DNA of 40,484 bases, from positions 1 through 40,484 of the IMG/VR virus record IMGVR_UViG_3300047470_000359; one strand, given 5' to 3'. The translations under genes and the position numbers were made by a program. Below are positions 25,258 to 32,744 of the stretch, piece after piece. Positions within the stretch are counted from its first letter, which is position 1. Every line of letters starts with the position of its first letter. Under the pieces are notes generated by a model that made no database searches, had not been told where the DNA came from, and saw only the letters and a list, made by a program, of their open reading frames with translations. This stretch comes from a virus.

Positions 25258-25821
25258 TCAAGCCGCGTCAATGAAGATCTGTTCTCGGTCAAATATCTCG
25301 GTTGCATGGATGACTGCGGCCTCTTCCAACGACTCAAGCCGTTTGGCAATACCGGTCTTCCAGCGGCGGCGCGTTGACTCGGGTTTACCTTCCATGTCCC
25401 AGGTGTTCATGTCGTAGAACTCTGCGGGTAACACGATCATGTCCGTGGACCGCTTGCCAACCTGTACGCCCTTGAGCTTCGGAATGGCCCAGGAGGTGAG
25501 CGCCTTATATATGAACAGCTGCGGGGCTGGTGATGTAGTACGGGACACCAGGCGGCCGATAGCGGCGACCTTGTTGGCCTTGTGCGTCGAGTACTTGGCC
25601 ACTAGAACATCCCACTGGGCAGGCTCAAGCTGACGATGCAGCAACGCGTACAGGCAGCAGTCGTAATCGAACTTGTCCCGGGGTGAAAGAGTACTGCCGG
25701 TACCGCCCTGGCGCAGGTCAGCATCAATCAGCTTCTGCCATGACTGCTTGGTGCTGTTGTCGATGTTGTCTGCGGCCAGTACGCGTACCAGGGTGCCCAT
25801 CACGTCTTTATATATGCCCAT
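25258..25821 (-). CDS. Putative late regulator at the antiterminator Q position
   Basis: The product is 187 aa. I see no decisive domain. It is basic and helical, with DKFDYDCCLYALLHRQLEPAQWDVLVAKYSTHKANKVAAI (about residues 50-90) and a C-terminal STRRRWKTGIAKRLESLEEAAVIHATEIF (about 149-177), which could be DNA or RNA binding. It is the last gene of the early operon, just before the candidate late promoter, where lambdoid phages carry Q. The gene three bases upstream has a zinc motif like that inside Q proteins. The role is inferred from context. Confidence 0.55.
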   Translation of the reverse strand: MGIYKDVMGTLVRVLAADNIDNSTKQSWQKLIDADLRQGGTGSTLSPRDKFDYDCCLYALLHRQLEPAQWDVLVAKYSTHKANKVAAIGRLVSRTTSPAPQLFIYKALTSWAIPKLKGVQVGKRSTDMIVLPAEFYDMNTWDMEGKPESTRRRWKTGIAKRLESLEEAAVIHATEIFDREQIFIDAA

Positions 25822-25824
25822 CGA

Positions 25825-26139
25825 TCAATCCCCTGTGTAGTTCGATCCGCCGGCACCGCGGCGGTTGTTCTGTTCGTATTGTTCGTGGGCACCGCCGAGC
25901 GCCTTGTTCGCCTTGGCGATCTCCCCCAGCGCATCTCGCAGCCTTGCGTTGAGCACCTGCACGACATCGATAAGCGGCAAGGTCTTCAGCGTCTTACCGC
26001 ACACCCACCCCGACGCATGACAGTTCTCGCAGGTCATTTGATGGAAGACCCCGGTGTAAATGCCGGTGCCGCGGCAAATGTTGCATTCGACGATGAACTT
26101 CAACTGACGCTGGAAGGACGGCCCATGCGACTTCGTCAT
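25825..26139 (-). CDS. Zinc-motif protein (DnaJ-like CxxCxGxG), Q-associated
   Basis: The product is 104 aa. Residues about 19-43 read CNICRGTGIYTGVFHQMTCENC (split: CNICRGTG, then CENCHASGW), a two-CxxC zinc site of the kind found in DnaJ central domains and in lambda Q. A helical segment with possible coiled coil (LNARLRDALGEIAKANKAL) and a disordered end follow. It overlaps the upstream gene as ATGA and lies three bases before the putative Q-position gene. Confidence 0.65.
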   Translation of the reverse strand: MTKSHGPSFQRQLKFIVECNICRGTGIYTGVFHQMTCENCHASGWVCGKTLKTLPLIDVVQVLNARLRDALGEIAKANKALGGAHEQYEQNNRRGAGGSNYTGD

Positions 26140-26339
26140 ACGGCCTCCATCAGCTGCTTGTGGACTTGATACACGTCATCACCATTTGGAAGGGTCGGCT
26201 CATGGTGGACCTGGTACTTCCCGCCGGACCGCATCTGCACTTCCAGCACCGGATCGTGGTTCACCGTGTAGATGAAGATGGCGCTGACATCAGTCGGATT
26301 CACGGCGAGTCGGGTGCGTTTGATGAGCTGAATCATCAT
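26136..26339 (-). CDS. Small hypothetical protein
   Basis: The product is 67 aa. It starts MMIQLIKRTRLAVNPTDVSAIFI and continues LEVQMRSGGKYQVHHEP; the pattern suggests a small beta-barrel or wing fold. GAGG precedes the start by about eight bases. It is three bases after the recombinase stop and overlaps the zinc-motif gene by four, so it is translationally linked. No function can be assigned. Confidence 0.65.
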   Translation of the reverse strand: MMIQLIKRTRLAVNPTDVSAIFIYTVNHDPVLEVQMRSGGKYQVHHEPTLPNGDDVYQVHKQLMEAV

Positions 26340-26341
26340 TT

Positions 26342-27622
26342 TTAAACCTCGCCTATGGTTGTTTTTGGAATAGCACTCAAAGCCACGTCGTCCGTGGACT
26401 GTAGCGGATTACCAGAATCTCCCGATCTAAGGCCGGTCAAGGTATGGATACGCTTGAAACCCTTTGCGTCTAGATACGCGCACCACCGATCCAAGGCCTC
26501 ACGCTTGCGACTCATCACGTCCGACTGGATGTACACCTTCACGTTGTGGCCCATGGCGTGGTTGATCAGCAGCTCACCGATCAGGTGGTCGATGCCGATG
26601 TCGGCCCAACCGGTACGAGCCACCTTGCGCAGGTCGTGACTGGTCCACTCGCCCTGACCCAGCCGCGTGAATACTGCGCACGCCTGCCCCTCACTCAACG
26701 CTTTACCATTGCGGGACGGGAACAGGAACTGACCGTCGTAACCGTTCTCCCGCTGGATTTCGCGATAACCGATCAGCGTCTGCCGTACCTGGTCAGTCAG
26801 TGGCAAATGGTGCTCCACGCCTGTCTTGGTGTTCTCGGCCGGAATGAACCACTCCCGTTCAGCAAGGCTGATATGCGACCACTGGGCCTGCCGGGTCTCA
26901 CCAATGCGGGTGCCGTGGCACAGCATCATCAGGGCGAGCATGGCGTCAGCAGGCGCGCTGGCCATGGCATCCCGCAGCAGGGTGATCAGGTCCTGAAGCT
27001 GGGTGACCCGCAACCGTGACGGTTTCACCCCTACCTTTGCCTTGGAGAAGTCGCTGAACTTGACGTCTTTCATCGGGTTGGCCGAGATCAGCCGAAGCTT
27101 GAACGCCTGGCGGAATGCCAAGGCCAGCAGCTGGAACGCTGACCGCACGTAATCGATTCCGATGGCCTCTTGCGCAGGCCACATGAATTGATCGTCCAGA
27201 GTGGCTTTGTTGATTGAGGCCAGCGGCACGGCCCCCAGCAATGGCTTCAGGTGGCACTTGATCAGCGAGGCGCCGGTCTTTTTGCGCTTGCTCGACAGGC
27301 TACGGTCGCGGGCCATCCGGTCGGCGTACCAGTCCAACAGCTCTCCGGTGGTGATCCACTTCGAAAGGTTGGAGCCAGCGCCTGCGTCGAGGCGGAGACG
27401 AATCGCCGGCAGTGCGGCAACGACCTGCTTGGCGCTCAGATCCGGGAAGCTGCCGACGAGGTTCCATTTCTCCTTGAGCACCAAGTACCACGAAGCCCGG
27501 GTACGATTGCGGGCGAAACGCAGGTACAGCCCCCGGTTCTCGACATCGCGCAGTTCGCGCACCGTCCCCACGGCCTGACGCTTGATTTCGGCGTCGGTGA
27601 TCTTCACGGCGGCGGTGGTCAT
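26342..27622 (-). CDS. Second tyrosine recombinase/integrase family protein
   Basis: The product is 426 aa from ATG 27622, which overlaps the VRR-NUC stop as ATGA. The N-terminal part (about 1-85) is an arm-binding-like domain, followed by a SAM-like core-binding region (about 90-190). Catalytic residues are visible: Arg239 (GTRIGE), His329-Asp-Leu-Arg332 (HDLR), His355 (NHAMGH) and Tyr364 (KVYIQSD). It lies within the early replication operon, far from the terminal integrase. It may resolve phage genomes or have been captured. The last about 25 residues (after RSGDSG) look poorly conserved. Confidence 0.88.
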   Translation of the reverse strand: MTTAAVKITDAEIKRQAVGTVRELRDVENRGLYLRFARNRTRASWYLVLKEKWNLVGSFPDLSAKQVVAALPAIRLRLDAGAGSNLSKWITTGELLDWYADRMARDRSLSSKRKKTGASLIKCHLKPLLGAVPLASINKATLDDQFMWPAQEAIGIDYVRSAFQLLALAFRQAFKLRLISANPMKDVKFSDFSKAKVGVKPSRLRVTQLQDLITLLRDAMASAPADAMLALMMLCHGTRIGETRQAQWSHISLAEREWFIPAENTKTGVEHHLPLTDQVRQTLIGYREIQRENGYDGQFLFPSRNGKALSEGQACAVFTRLGQGEWTSHDLRKVARTGWADIGIDHLIGELLINHAMGHNVKVYIQSDVMSRKREALDRWCAYLDAKGFKRIHTLTGLRSGDSGNPLQSTDDVALSAIPKTTIGEV

Positions 27623-28050
27623 GCGGCCACCACGGTCGGAGCCATGCGCAGATAGGCGCGGATCTGCTCCATCGCGTCGAAGTGGCCCCGACACACCACC
27701 GCCAAGTAGCCCTGGGCATTCAGCTTGCGGATGCGTTCGTGCTGACTCGGTGAGATCGGGGCGTCGTTCGGCGGTGTAGCCTTGAACTCGATGTAAAGCC
27801 CGAAGTAGCCACCGCGAGCCATGGTCAGCACCAAATCGGGAATACCGGCGACCACGCCCTGCTCTTTCAGCTTCATCGCCACAAGTACGTGCCGATGCCC
27901 GCCGTTGGGGACGTGATAGATCAGGTCAGCCACCTCCGGCATACGGATGCGCAACTCAGTCAGCAGTGCAGCCTGCTCCTGCCCTTCACGGTCGACTGAC
28001 TTGGCGCGCACGAGCTTTGACTTGAACAGCTTCGGAACGGCAGCCTTCAT
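27619..28050 (-). CDS. VRR-NUC domain nuclease
   Basis: The product is 143 aa. YHVPNGGHRHVLVAMKLKEQGVVAGIPDLVLTMARGGYFGLYIEFK (about residues 45-90) holds the PD-(D/E)xK core with PDLVL and EFK, followed by the SQHE helix. VRR-NUC proteins are structure-specific nucleases in repair or phage recombination. It is coupled to the recombinase downstream, so the two may act together on replication or recombination intermediates. Confidence 0.93.
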   Translation of the reverse strand: MKAAVPKLFKSKLVRAKSVDREGQEQAALLTELRIRMPEVADLIYHVPNGGHRHVLVAMKLKEQGVVAGIPDLVLTMARGGYFGLYIEFKATPPNDAPISPSQHERIRKLNAQGYLAVVCRGHFDAMEQIRAYLRMAPTVVAA

Positions 28051-28166
28051 TTACGCTCACCTCGCGCAATCCGGTACCGACGATCCAGACGCCGACAGGC
28101 TTCGAGGACGCCGCCGGAGGTGATCAACATGAAGCCGAGCCACAGATGGATCAGAATTTCGCTCAT
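28047..28166 (-). CDS. 39-aa membrane-anchored peptide
   Basis: The ORF starts at ATG 28166 (AGGAGAAAAGGT before it) and ends at TGA 28049-28047, overlapping both neighbours as ATGA. The product is MSEILIHLWLGFMLITSGGV followed by a basic tail ending ARGERK: one N-terminal membrane helix and positively charged tail. Such tiny coupled genes are frequent in phage replication operons; the function is unknown. Confidence 0.6.
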   Translation of the reverse strand: MSEILIHLWLGFMLITSGGVLEACRRLDRRYRIARGERK

Positions 28167-28366
28167 ACCTTTTCTCCTGTGACAACATCGATAACTTCAA
28201 AGGTGGTCGGCCACATCAGGCTGCCAAACCGCTCAGCCGCTGATTGATGTTCGAACAGCGCCACTGCGCGATCTGGCTTATCGGTGAGGTCCCACTTGTA
28301 GCCGCAGCAGTGCACGGCGAAGCGGTACTCGGCGGGATTGGTCGGCGCAAGGCGGGAATCAGACAC
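28163..28366 (-). CDS. Small hypothetical protein
   Basis: The product is 67 aa from GTG 28366, which is preceded by GGGAGG at a spacing of eight; the ATG at 28420 lacks such a site and overlaps the P gene more. It contains YRFAVHCCGYKWDLTDKPDRAVALFEHQSAAERFG and PTTFEVIDVV. It probably folds as a small alpha/beta unit. It overlaps the P-like gene end by eight bases and the 39-aa gene by four. No function is known. Confidence 0.65.
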   Translation of the reverse strand: MSDSRLAPTNPAEYRFAVHCCGYKWDLTDKPDRAVALFEHQSAAERFGSLMWPTTFEVIDVVTGEKV

Positions 28367-29060
28367 GGGCAACACCTCCCGAGCGCATCGCACGGAGAGC
28401 GGCCAACGCTTGATTGCCAACTTCCGGGGTACGTTCAGCAGCCGGCGCGGCCAACTCAGCTACAGGAACTGCGCCGAGCTGCTCGCCCATCCAAACCTTG
28501 CGAACCTGTTCCAGATACCGCTTCTCGAAGCTGATCAAACCCAGCTCCCGGCTGAGCAGTGGCAGGCTGTTAAATCCAGCGGCGGCTGTTGCGTGGTAGA
28601 CGGCTGGGTGAAACCACTTCGCAACGCCGTGCATCGTTGGATGGCAGTTACGCAGGGCCTGCTTGTAGGCCGTCTCCACATTCGGCAGTGGCGGGTTGAG
28701 CATTTCCGGCATGGGCACGCAGCCTTGAATGAACTTGCCGACACTCGGGATGAAGTCGGAAGGTTCGGCGCGGCAGCGGATCAGGCCGATATCGATCTGC
28801 TCCTGGGTGCAGATGCCGTTTTCGATGAACGCTTGTAACCATGTGGCTTTCGATTCCTTGTAGGCCTTCGCGTCCGGCCAAGCCTGACGCCATGCTGTGC
28901 GGATCGAACGCAGCTGGCGGAACAGCTGGTTGATCACCTTGCCGGTTTCGTGGGCCTGATCCTGCTGGGCCTGCACCGAAACGTCGGTGGTCGAGTCGAT
29001 GAATTCGCCGTGGCGAACCTTGGTCACTGCCTGTGCCGCTACCGTGGAAACTGCTCTCAT
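28359..29060 (-). CDS. Replication protein P-like
   Basis: The product is 233 aa from ATG 29060, which overlaps the O-like stop as ATGA. VINQLFRQLRSIRTAWRQAWPDAKAYKESKATWLQAFIENGI (about residues 40-82) and SVGKFIQGCVPMPEMLNPPLPNVETAYKQAL match the lambda P family (Phage_rep_P/helicase loader). It should recruit the host DnaB helicase to the origin bound by the O-like protein encoded just upstream. Confidence 0.88.
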   Translation of the reverse strand: MRAVSTVAAQAVTKVRHGEFIDSTTDVSVQAQQDQAHETGKVINQLFRQLRSIRTAWRQAWPDAKAYKESKATWLQAFIENGICTQEQIDIGLIRCRAEPSDFIPSVGKFIQGCVPMPEMLNPPLPNVETAYKQALRNCHPTMHGVAKWFHPAVYHATAAAGFNSLPLLSRELGLISFEKRYLEQVRKVWMGEQLGAVPVAELAAPAAERTPEVGNQALAALRAMRSGGVARV

Positions 29061-29854
29061 TTCGCACCCCCATTCATCCATTCGGTGTTTTCGTCGTCGT
29101 ACTCGTCCGAAGCGGAAGGCGATGCGGATCCCGCAGCCTTGACGCGCTCACGTTTGACCCAGGTGGCAATGCGGAAACACCAACCGGCAGCGCTGTCGAC
29201 GGTCGACGGCTTTGCGACGAAGAAACCCTTGAACCCTGCGAGAAGTTCGTCAGTGACCGAGTCGGCAGGAAGACCAGCAATGGCAAGCTGGTCAGCCAAT
29301 GCCTTCTCGCCAGGAACCCAAGCGGCGAACATGGCGAAGCGTTGGCGATCATCGGCGGCGAGGGTTTGACGATCCTGCTCGGCGATGACTTCGGAAATCT
29401 CGCGCTGCTGCTGCTCTTCGGTTACTTGATGGTTAATTGATGTATTGGGTGCAGTGGCTGCACCCCGTTCTGTCGTAGGCTGCACCCCGTTCTGTTGTGA
29501 GTTGCACCCCGTTGCATCATTTGCACCCCGCTTTGTGCGGGGTGCAGGATTTGCACCCCGCAATAGTTGAAGGTCGTAAACAACTGGGCGGCGGTCATGA
29601 CGATCAATGTGCACGGCAGCAATAGCCTGATTGCCCTTCTGGATCAGCCCGGACTTCTCCAGATCGTCCAGCTTGTAACGCACGGTCCGCTCGGACAGCC
29701 CGGTGTCTTGAGCCAACGTAGAGGCAGATGGGAAAGCCCCAGCACCGTTCGAACCGGCGTAGTTGGCCAGGCACAACAGCACGTGACGCGCGCTTGAGTC
29801 TTTCAGGGATTCGGTGGGCAGAGAGAGCGCCCAGGACATTGCTTGAACACTCAC
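29057..29854 (-). CDS. Lambda O-like replication initiator with internal origin
   Basis: The product is 265 aa from GTG 29854, seven bases after GGAG and overlapping the antirepressor stop as GTGA. A winged helix-turn-helix (ASTLAQDTGLSERTVRYKLDDLEKSGLI, about residues 44-71) is followed by a linker encoded by the iteron DNA (repeated RGAN/NGVQP-type residues, about 98-135), then a DnaT-like C-terminal domain (FAAWVPGEKALADQLAIAGLP...FRIATWVKRE, about 172-236). This mirrors lambda O, whose binding sites also lie in its own gene. Confidence 0.88.
   Translation of the reverse strand: MSVQAMSWALSLPTESLKDSSARHVLLCLANYAGSNGAGAFPSASTLAQDTGLSERTVRYKLDDLEKSGLIQKGNQAIAAVHIDRHDRRPVVYDLQLLRGANPAPRTKRGANDATGCNSQQNGVQPTTERGAATAPNTSINHQVTEEQQQREISEVIAEQDRQTLAADDRQRFAMFAAWVPGEKALADQLAIAGLPADSVTDELLAGFKGFFVAKPSTVDSAAGWCFRIATWVKRERVKAAGSASPSASDEYDDENTEWMNGGAK
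29459..29560. other. Candidate phage replication origin (iterons)
   Basis: TGCACCCCG occurs at 29459-29467, 29481-29489, 29503-29511, 29522-29530 and 29552-29560, with an inverted copy CGGGGTGCA at 29538-29546. The first three are exactly 22 bases apart. The cluster lies in the linker segment of the O-like gene, as in lambda ori, and probably binds its product. Confidence 0.8.
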
Positions 29855-30591
29855 AGCGAGGCTCCGATATTGATTTCAGCCAAACGGGCAAGGCCTTTCG
29901 GCGTGACCAATGGATCGAAGGCTGCGCGCTCAACGCCGGTTTCAGGATCAGCCTTCAGGGAAGTGACTTTGTGGATCATGTGGCCGGACGTGATACGCGG
30001 CTGGTAGGCCGTCCACCGGCCTGAACCTTGGCGACGAAAAATCCAGCGGTGCTGTTCCAGCCAGGCGAAGAGCTTCGATGGCTGGACTTGCAGGTGCTTG
30101 GCGGCGTCAGTGATGCAGATCGCACCACCGGCCGCCGCGAGACGCCTGATGGCCGCTACTTTGGGCGCTTGGTCGAGAATAACCAGACGGAGCGACTGAT
30201 TATCCTTGGCCTGCTCGGCCGCCGCTTGCAAAGCTTCGGCGTAAGTCGCGGGAATCTGGTACTGACCAAACTGAGCTTCCAGTTCCTGCCAGCGATCAAC
30301 TAGAGCTGCAGTGAACTCTGGGCTGAGCTGGGCGACGACGACGAAGCTGTCGCGCTTGCACACTTGGAAAACGGAAACACTCTGGCCCAAGTGGTTTTTA
30401 ACTTCCCCCAATGGGGGAAGTTGTATGGCGCCACGCTCCGCAAGGCGTTCGATTGATTGCTTTACTTTGTCGTGGCGAGAGCCCACAAGATCGGCGATCT
30501 CTTGTGACGACATCGTGCGCGACATGTTTTGTGATTTACCAAAAAGTGTCGCGACATGGCTGGTATTGCCGGGGGTGATCTGGTTGTGCAT
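29851..30591 (-). CDS. Rha/KilAC antirepressor-type regulator
   Basis: The product is 246 aa. ATG 30591 has GGAG six bases upstream and is preferred to upstream alternatives. The N-terminal part has the Rha domain (MSSQEIADLVGSRHDKVKQSIERLAERGAI..., FVVVAQLSPEFTAALVDRWQELE). The C-terminal part has a KilAC/ANT-like domain (GGAICITDAAKHLQVQPSKLFAWLEQHRWIFRR, about 152-184). Such proteins modulate lysogeny or early gene expression. It lies between the CII-like and O-like genes, downstream of a terminator. Confidence 0.87.
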   Translation of the reverse strand: MHNQITPGNTSHVATLFGKSQNMSRTMSSQEIADLVGSRHDKVKQSIERLAERGAIQLPPLGEVKNHLGQSVSVFQVCKRDSFVVVAQLSPEFTAALVDRWQELEAQFGQYQIPATYAEALQAAAEQAKDNQSLRLVILDQAPKVAAIRRLAAAGGAICITDAAKHLQVQPSKLFAWLEQHRWIFRRQGSGRWTAYQPRITSGHMIHKVTSLKADPETGVERAAFDPLVTPKGLARLAEINIGASL

Positions 30592-30621
30592 AATCATCTC
30601 CACAAAGTTTTGCCGCTGTTG

Positions 30622-30651
30622 AAAAAGCCGACCTCGACCGTCGGCTTTTTT
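30622..30651. terminator. Bidirectional terminator after the CII-like gene
   Basis: AAAAAGCCGAC-CTCGACC-GTCGGCTTTTTT: perfect stem with T-runs on either strand. It lies in the leftward early operon between the CII-like and Rha/KilAC genes, a place for antitermination control. Confidence 0.85.
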
Positions 30652-30662
30652 GTGTCTTGAAT

Positions 30663-31085
30663 TCAGGCAGCCTTGAGGGATTCGCGCAGAACCTGCAGTG
30701 CATCGATCGCTTCAAGGATCGCTTTCTCGCCTTGGGCTTTTTCGTGCTGGCTGATGTGGTTGTCTTCAGCCGCATCGAAAATCAGCCGCCCAACATCGCC
30801 GCACTCAGCCGATAATTGCCCAAGAGCAACCATCAGTGGCTTAACTGCCGGCTTCTCACGAGCAACCAGATCGAAACCGAACTGATCAGCGAGAGAGACC
30901 AATGGGCGCATGTCACCGGTGTGCAGCAAGACGCCGAACAGGTGTTCAATAGTCAGGTGATGCTTGTCGTTATCCGGGTTAGAGCGCTGCAGCAGGCTCA
31001 CGTGCGCCAGGCACATTTTCCCCGCCAGCTCCTCTGCCCCGTTTTCCTTGATGGTGGTGTGGCAAGCCCTCAAGAAATCTTCCAT
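30663..31085 (-). CDS. CII-like phage regulatory protein (Phage_CP76)
   Basis: The product is 140 aa. FLRACHTTIKENGAEELAGKMCLAHVSLLQRSNPDNDKHHLTIEHLFGVLLHTGDMRPLVSLADQFGF (about residues 4-71) fits the CII/CP76 DNA-binding family of Proteobacteria phages. It would act after Cro in the lysis-lysogeny decision. The start has GAGG eight bases upstream. Confidence 0.85.
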   Translation of the reverse strand: MEDFLRACHTTIKENGAEELAGKMCLAHVSLLQRSNPDNDKHHLTIEHLFGVLLHTGDMRPLVSLADQFGFDLVAREKPAVKPLMVALGQLSAECGDVGRLIFDAAEDNHISQHEKAQGEKAILEAIDALQVLRESLKAA

Positions 31086-31158
31086 TCGTAAAACCTCAAA
31101 TTTGTTTCAGTGGCTGCGTACCATCACGCATAGCAAAATGTTTCTAACGGAATGGTGG

Positions 31159-31395
31159 TTAAGCGGCGCCGCGAAGAACCTTGTGTGCGAGCTCGACAAG
31201 GTCAGGTCGTAGACCAGCGATGGTGATCTCGCCGTTTGAGGCGTCCTGAAGGCGCTCGGCAAGTTCGGCAGATGCCTTCCGATGACCGCCTGCAAGCTGC
31301 CAAAGGTGTCCGACGGTGGTCTTGGCAGCATCAGCAACCTGCTGACGTCGGGCGGCTGTTGCGTTGGCGAGCCAGTCGCGCAAGTGGTCATTCAT
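31159..31395 (-). CDS. Cro-type repressor
   Basis: The product is 78 aa. RRQQVADAAKTTVGHLWQLAGGHRKASAELAERLQDA (about residues 17-53) is the HTH of small YdaS/Cro-like regulators. It is divergent from the CI repressor with AGGAG seven bases before the ATG. The promoter and an operator overlap its 5' flank. It probably represses the CI promoter on induction. Confidence 0.88.
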   Translation of the reverse strand: MNDHLRDWLANATAARRQQVADAAKTTVGHLWQLAGGHRKASAELAERLQDASNGEITIAGLRPDLVELAHKVLRGAA

Positions 31396-31419
31396 TGGGA
31401 ATCTCCTAAACGTAGGAGA

Positions 31420-31448
31420 AATTTAGCTTAGGGCTAATATATGAGCAA
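31420..31448 (-). promoter_or_regulatory. Cro/early-left promoter (pR-like)
   Basis: On the minus strand TTGCTC (31448-31443), 17 bases, TAAATT (31425-31420). The operator at 31422-31438 covers the spacer and -10. The start would lie about 18 bases before the cro ATG. Confidence 0.65.
31422..31438. promoter_or_regulatory. Repressor operator, cro/cI cluster site 1
   Basis: TTTAGC-TTAGG-GCTAAT, one base from the full palindrome TTTAGC-N5-GCTAAA. It overlaps the -10 of the cro promoter. Confidence 0.78.
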
Positions 31449-31454
31449 GGAATA

Positions 31455-31471
31455 TTTAGCTGTGGGCACAT
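31455..31471. promoter_or_regulatory. Repressor operator, cro/cI cluster site 2 (weak)
   Basis: TTTAGC-TGTGG-GCACAT has a perfect left half and a poor right half of the same operator family. It sits next to site 3 at 31471, sharing one base. Confidence 0.5.
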
Positions 31472-31487
31472 TTAGCATTGAGCTAAA
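31471..31487. promoter_or_regulatory. Repressor operator, cro/cI cluster site 3
   Basis: TTTAGC-ATTGA-GCTAAA is a perfect 6-base-arm palindrome with a 5-base spacer, about 20 bases upstream of the preferred cI start. Confidence 0.82.
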
Positions 31488-31506
31488 GACTGGCATCCTT
31501 GCTTGT

Positions 31507-32355
31507 ATGGATATCTATGCAATTCGCAAACGCCAACTCATGAAGTTGATCGGCGATCAGAAAAAAGGCGTCTGCGCCGAGCGCTGGGGTATGGCGCCCG
31601 CGCACCTGAGCCAAATTCTTTCGGATAAGACCGCCAAGAACCTGGGCGATGACGTTGCTCGCCGGATTGAAGTGGTAGAGAAGTTACCGCGGGGATGGTT
31701 TGACGCTCTACCGACCGACGATGAGCCGGCCAGTCCTGGTCAGAAAGAAAGCAATTTGGCGTCACTCACCGACTCAGATTCATCAGCCGCTGATCAGGTA
31801 AAGCGAATGCTTGCAAAGGTGAAAGGCCTCTCAATTGAGGCGCGAGATCGCATTGTCGCGGCTGCCGAAGAGCCTGATGATGGGCTGCCCCACCAACTTT
31901 CGGGGAGCCTTGCAAGCCTACGCCCCACGAATGAAGAAATCGTCATTCCTCAGTACGACATTCGCGCCGCAATGGGTCACGGCCAAGTTCCGCCTGACTA
32001 TACGGAGGTTGTTCGAAATCTCGTGGTACGCGAGGACATCCTGCGCGAGAAAGGCGTCACCTACACATCCAAGACATCTTTGGGGATGATCAACGGGTGG
32101 GGGCAGAGCATGGAAGGCACCATTAATGACAAGGATTTGGTCATTGTCGATAAGGGTGTACGGGATTTCATCGGAGAAGGGATCTACGTTTTGACATGGC
32201 ATAACGAGCTGTATATCAAGCGAGTCATGCGCCTCGACGAGGATAATTACCGGTTGATTTCTGACAACCCACACTATGAAAACCAGACAGCCCGGATCGA
32301 TGACGTAACCATTCATGCCAAGGTGCTACTGATCTGGAACGCCAGAAAAGCCTAA
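31507..32355 (+). CDS. CI-type repressor with S24 peptidase domain
   Basis: The product is 282 aa from ATG 31507. A longer form from ATG 31441 is open and has AGGG seven bases upstream, but it would place operators 2 and 3 inside the gene. The N-terminal HTH lies at about residues 8-60. The C-terminal S24/LexA-like domain has Ser201 (GQSMEG) and Lys238 (YIKRVM). The expected Ala-Gly cleavage bond is not obvious; the region reads RAAMGHG (about 153-159). It maintains lysogeny through the TTTAGC-N5-GCTAAA operators. Confidence 0.88.
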   Translation: MDIYAIRKRQLMKLIGDQKKGVCAERWGMAPAHLSQILSDKTAKNLGDDVARRIEVVEKLPRGWFDALPTDDEPASPGQKESNLASLTDSDSSAADQVKRMLAKVKGLSIEARDRIVAAAEEPDDGLPHQLSGSLASLRPTNEEIVIPQYDIRAAMGHGQVPPDYTEVVRNLVVREDILREKGVTYTSKTSLGMINGWGQSMEGTINDKDLVIVDKGVRDFIGEGIYVLTWHNELYIKRVMRLDEDNYRLISDNPHYENQTARIDDVTIHAKVLLIWNARKA

Positions 32356-32371
32356 CCGGTTGAAGCAAATC

Positions 32372-32399
32372 AAAGCCCGCCACTTTGGCGGGCTTTTTT
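32372..32399 (+). terminator. Terminator after cI, shared with the convergent DUF1654 gene
   Basis: AGCCCGCC-ACTTT-GGCGGGCT followed by TTTTTT. It lies 17 bases after the cI stop and just before the end of the opposing DUF1654 gene. Confidence 0.9.
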
Positions 32400-32406
32400 G
32401 TGCCCG

Positions 32407-32727
32407 TCAGAAAGGCGCTAGCTCTTCCACCGCATCGAACTCTTCATGAGCTTCAACGCGGGGGTCGTCATCCGCAGGAGCTTCCCATCGGAGCGTAACT
32501 GAATCGTCCTCATCGTTGAAGGTCATCTCGATACTGTCCACATCGGCAAGCGCTCCCATCACCTCCTCCCACTCCCTATCCCCATCAGTGTCTAGCCGAT
32601 GGATCGTCGCCCACTTCCGATCCTGGGCTATTGGGTGATTGATCATGTTCGAAACTCTAAGAGTCAGGCGCTCAACTCCAGATATTGGCTTTGACTCTTG
32701 CGGTTTTTTCTTCTGCGCGCTTGCCAT
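32407..32727 (-). CDS. DUF1654 family protein
   Basis: The product is 106 aa. VERLTLRVSNMINHPIAQDRKWATIHRLDTDGDREWEEVMGALADVDSIEMTF (about residues 18-70) matches the Pseudomonas DUF1654 family; the C terminus is acidic. AAGGAG lies seven bases before the ATG. The upstream region carries a perfect LexA box and a phage operator, so the gene may respond to DNA damage and to the repressor. It converges with cI. Function is unknown. Confidence 0.85.
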   Translation of the reverse strand: MASAQKKKPQESKPISGVERLTLRVSNMINHPIAQDRKWATIHRLDTDGDREWEEVMGALADVDSIEMTFNDEDDSVTLRWEAPADDDPRVEAHEEFDAVEELAPF

Positions 32728-32744
32728 CAGCTACTCCTTGATTA

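Noticed and set aside
29459-29560. Possible CRISPR-like array
   Set aside because: The repeats are only nine bases, irregularly spaced with one inverted, and lie within the replication initiator gene; they are iterons.
31086-31158. boxA-like GCTTAACCA between cro and the CII-like gene
   Set aside because: It lacks the CTCTT core and overlaps the cro stop codon, so it is too weak to call a second nut site.
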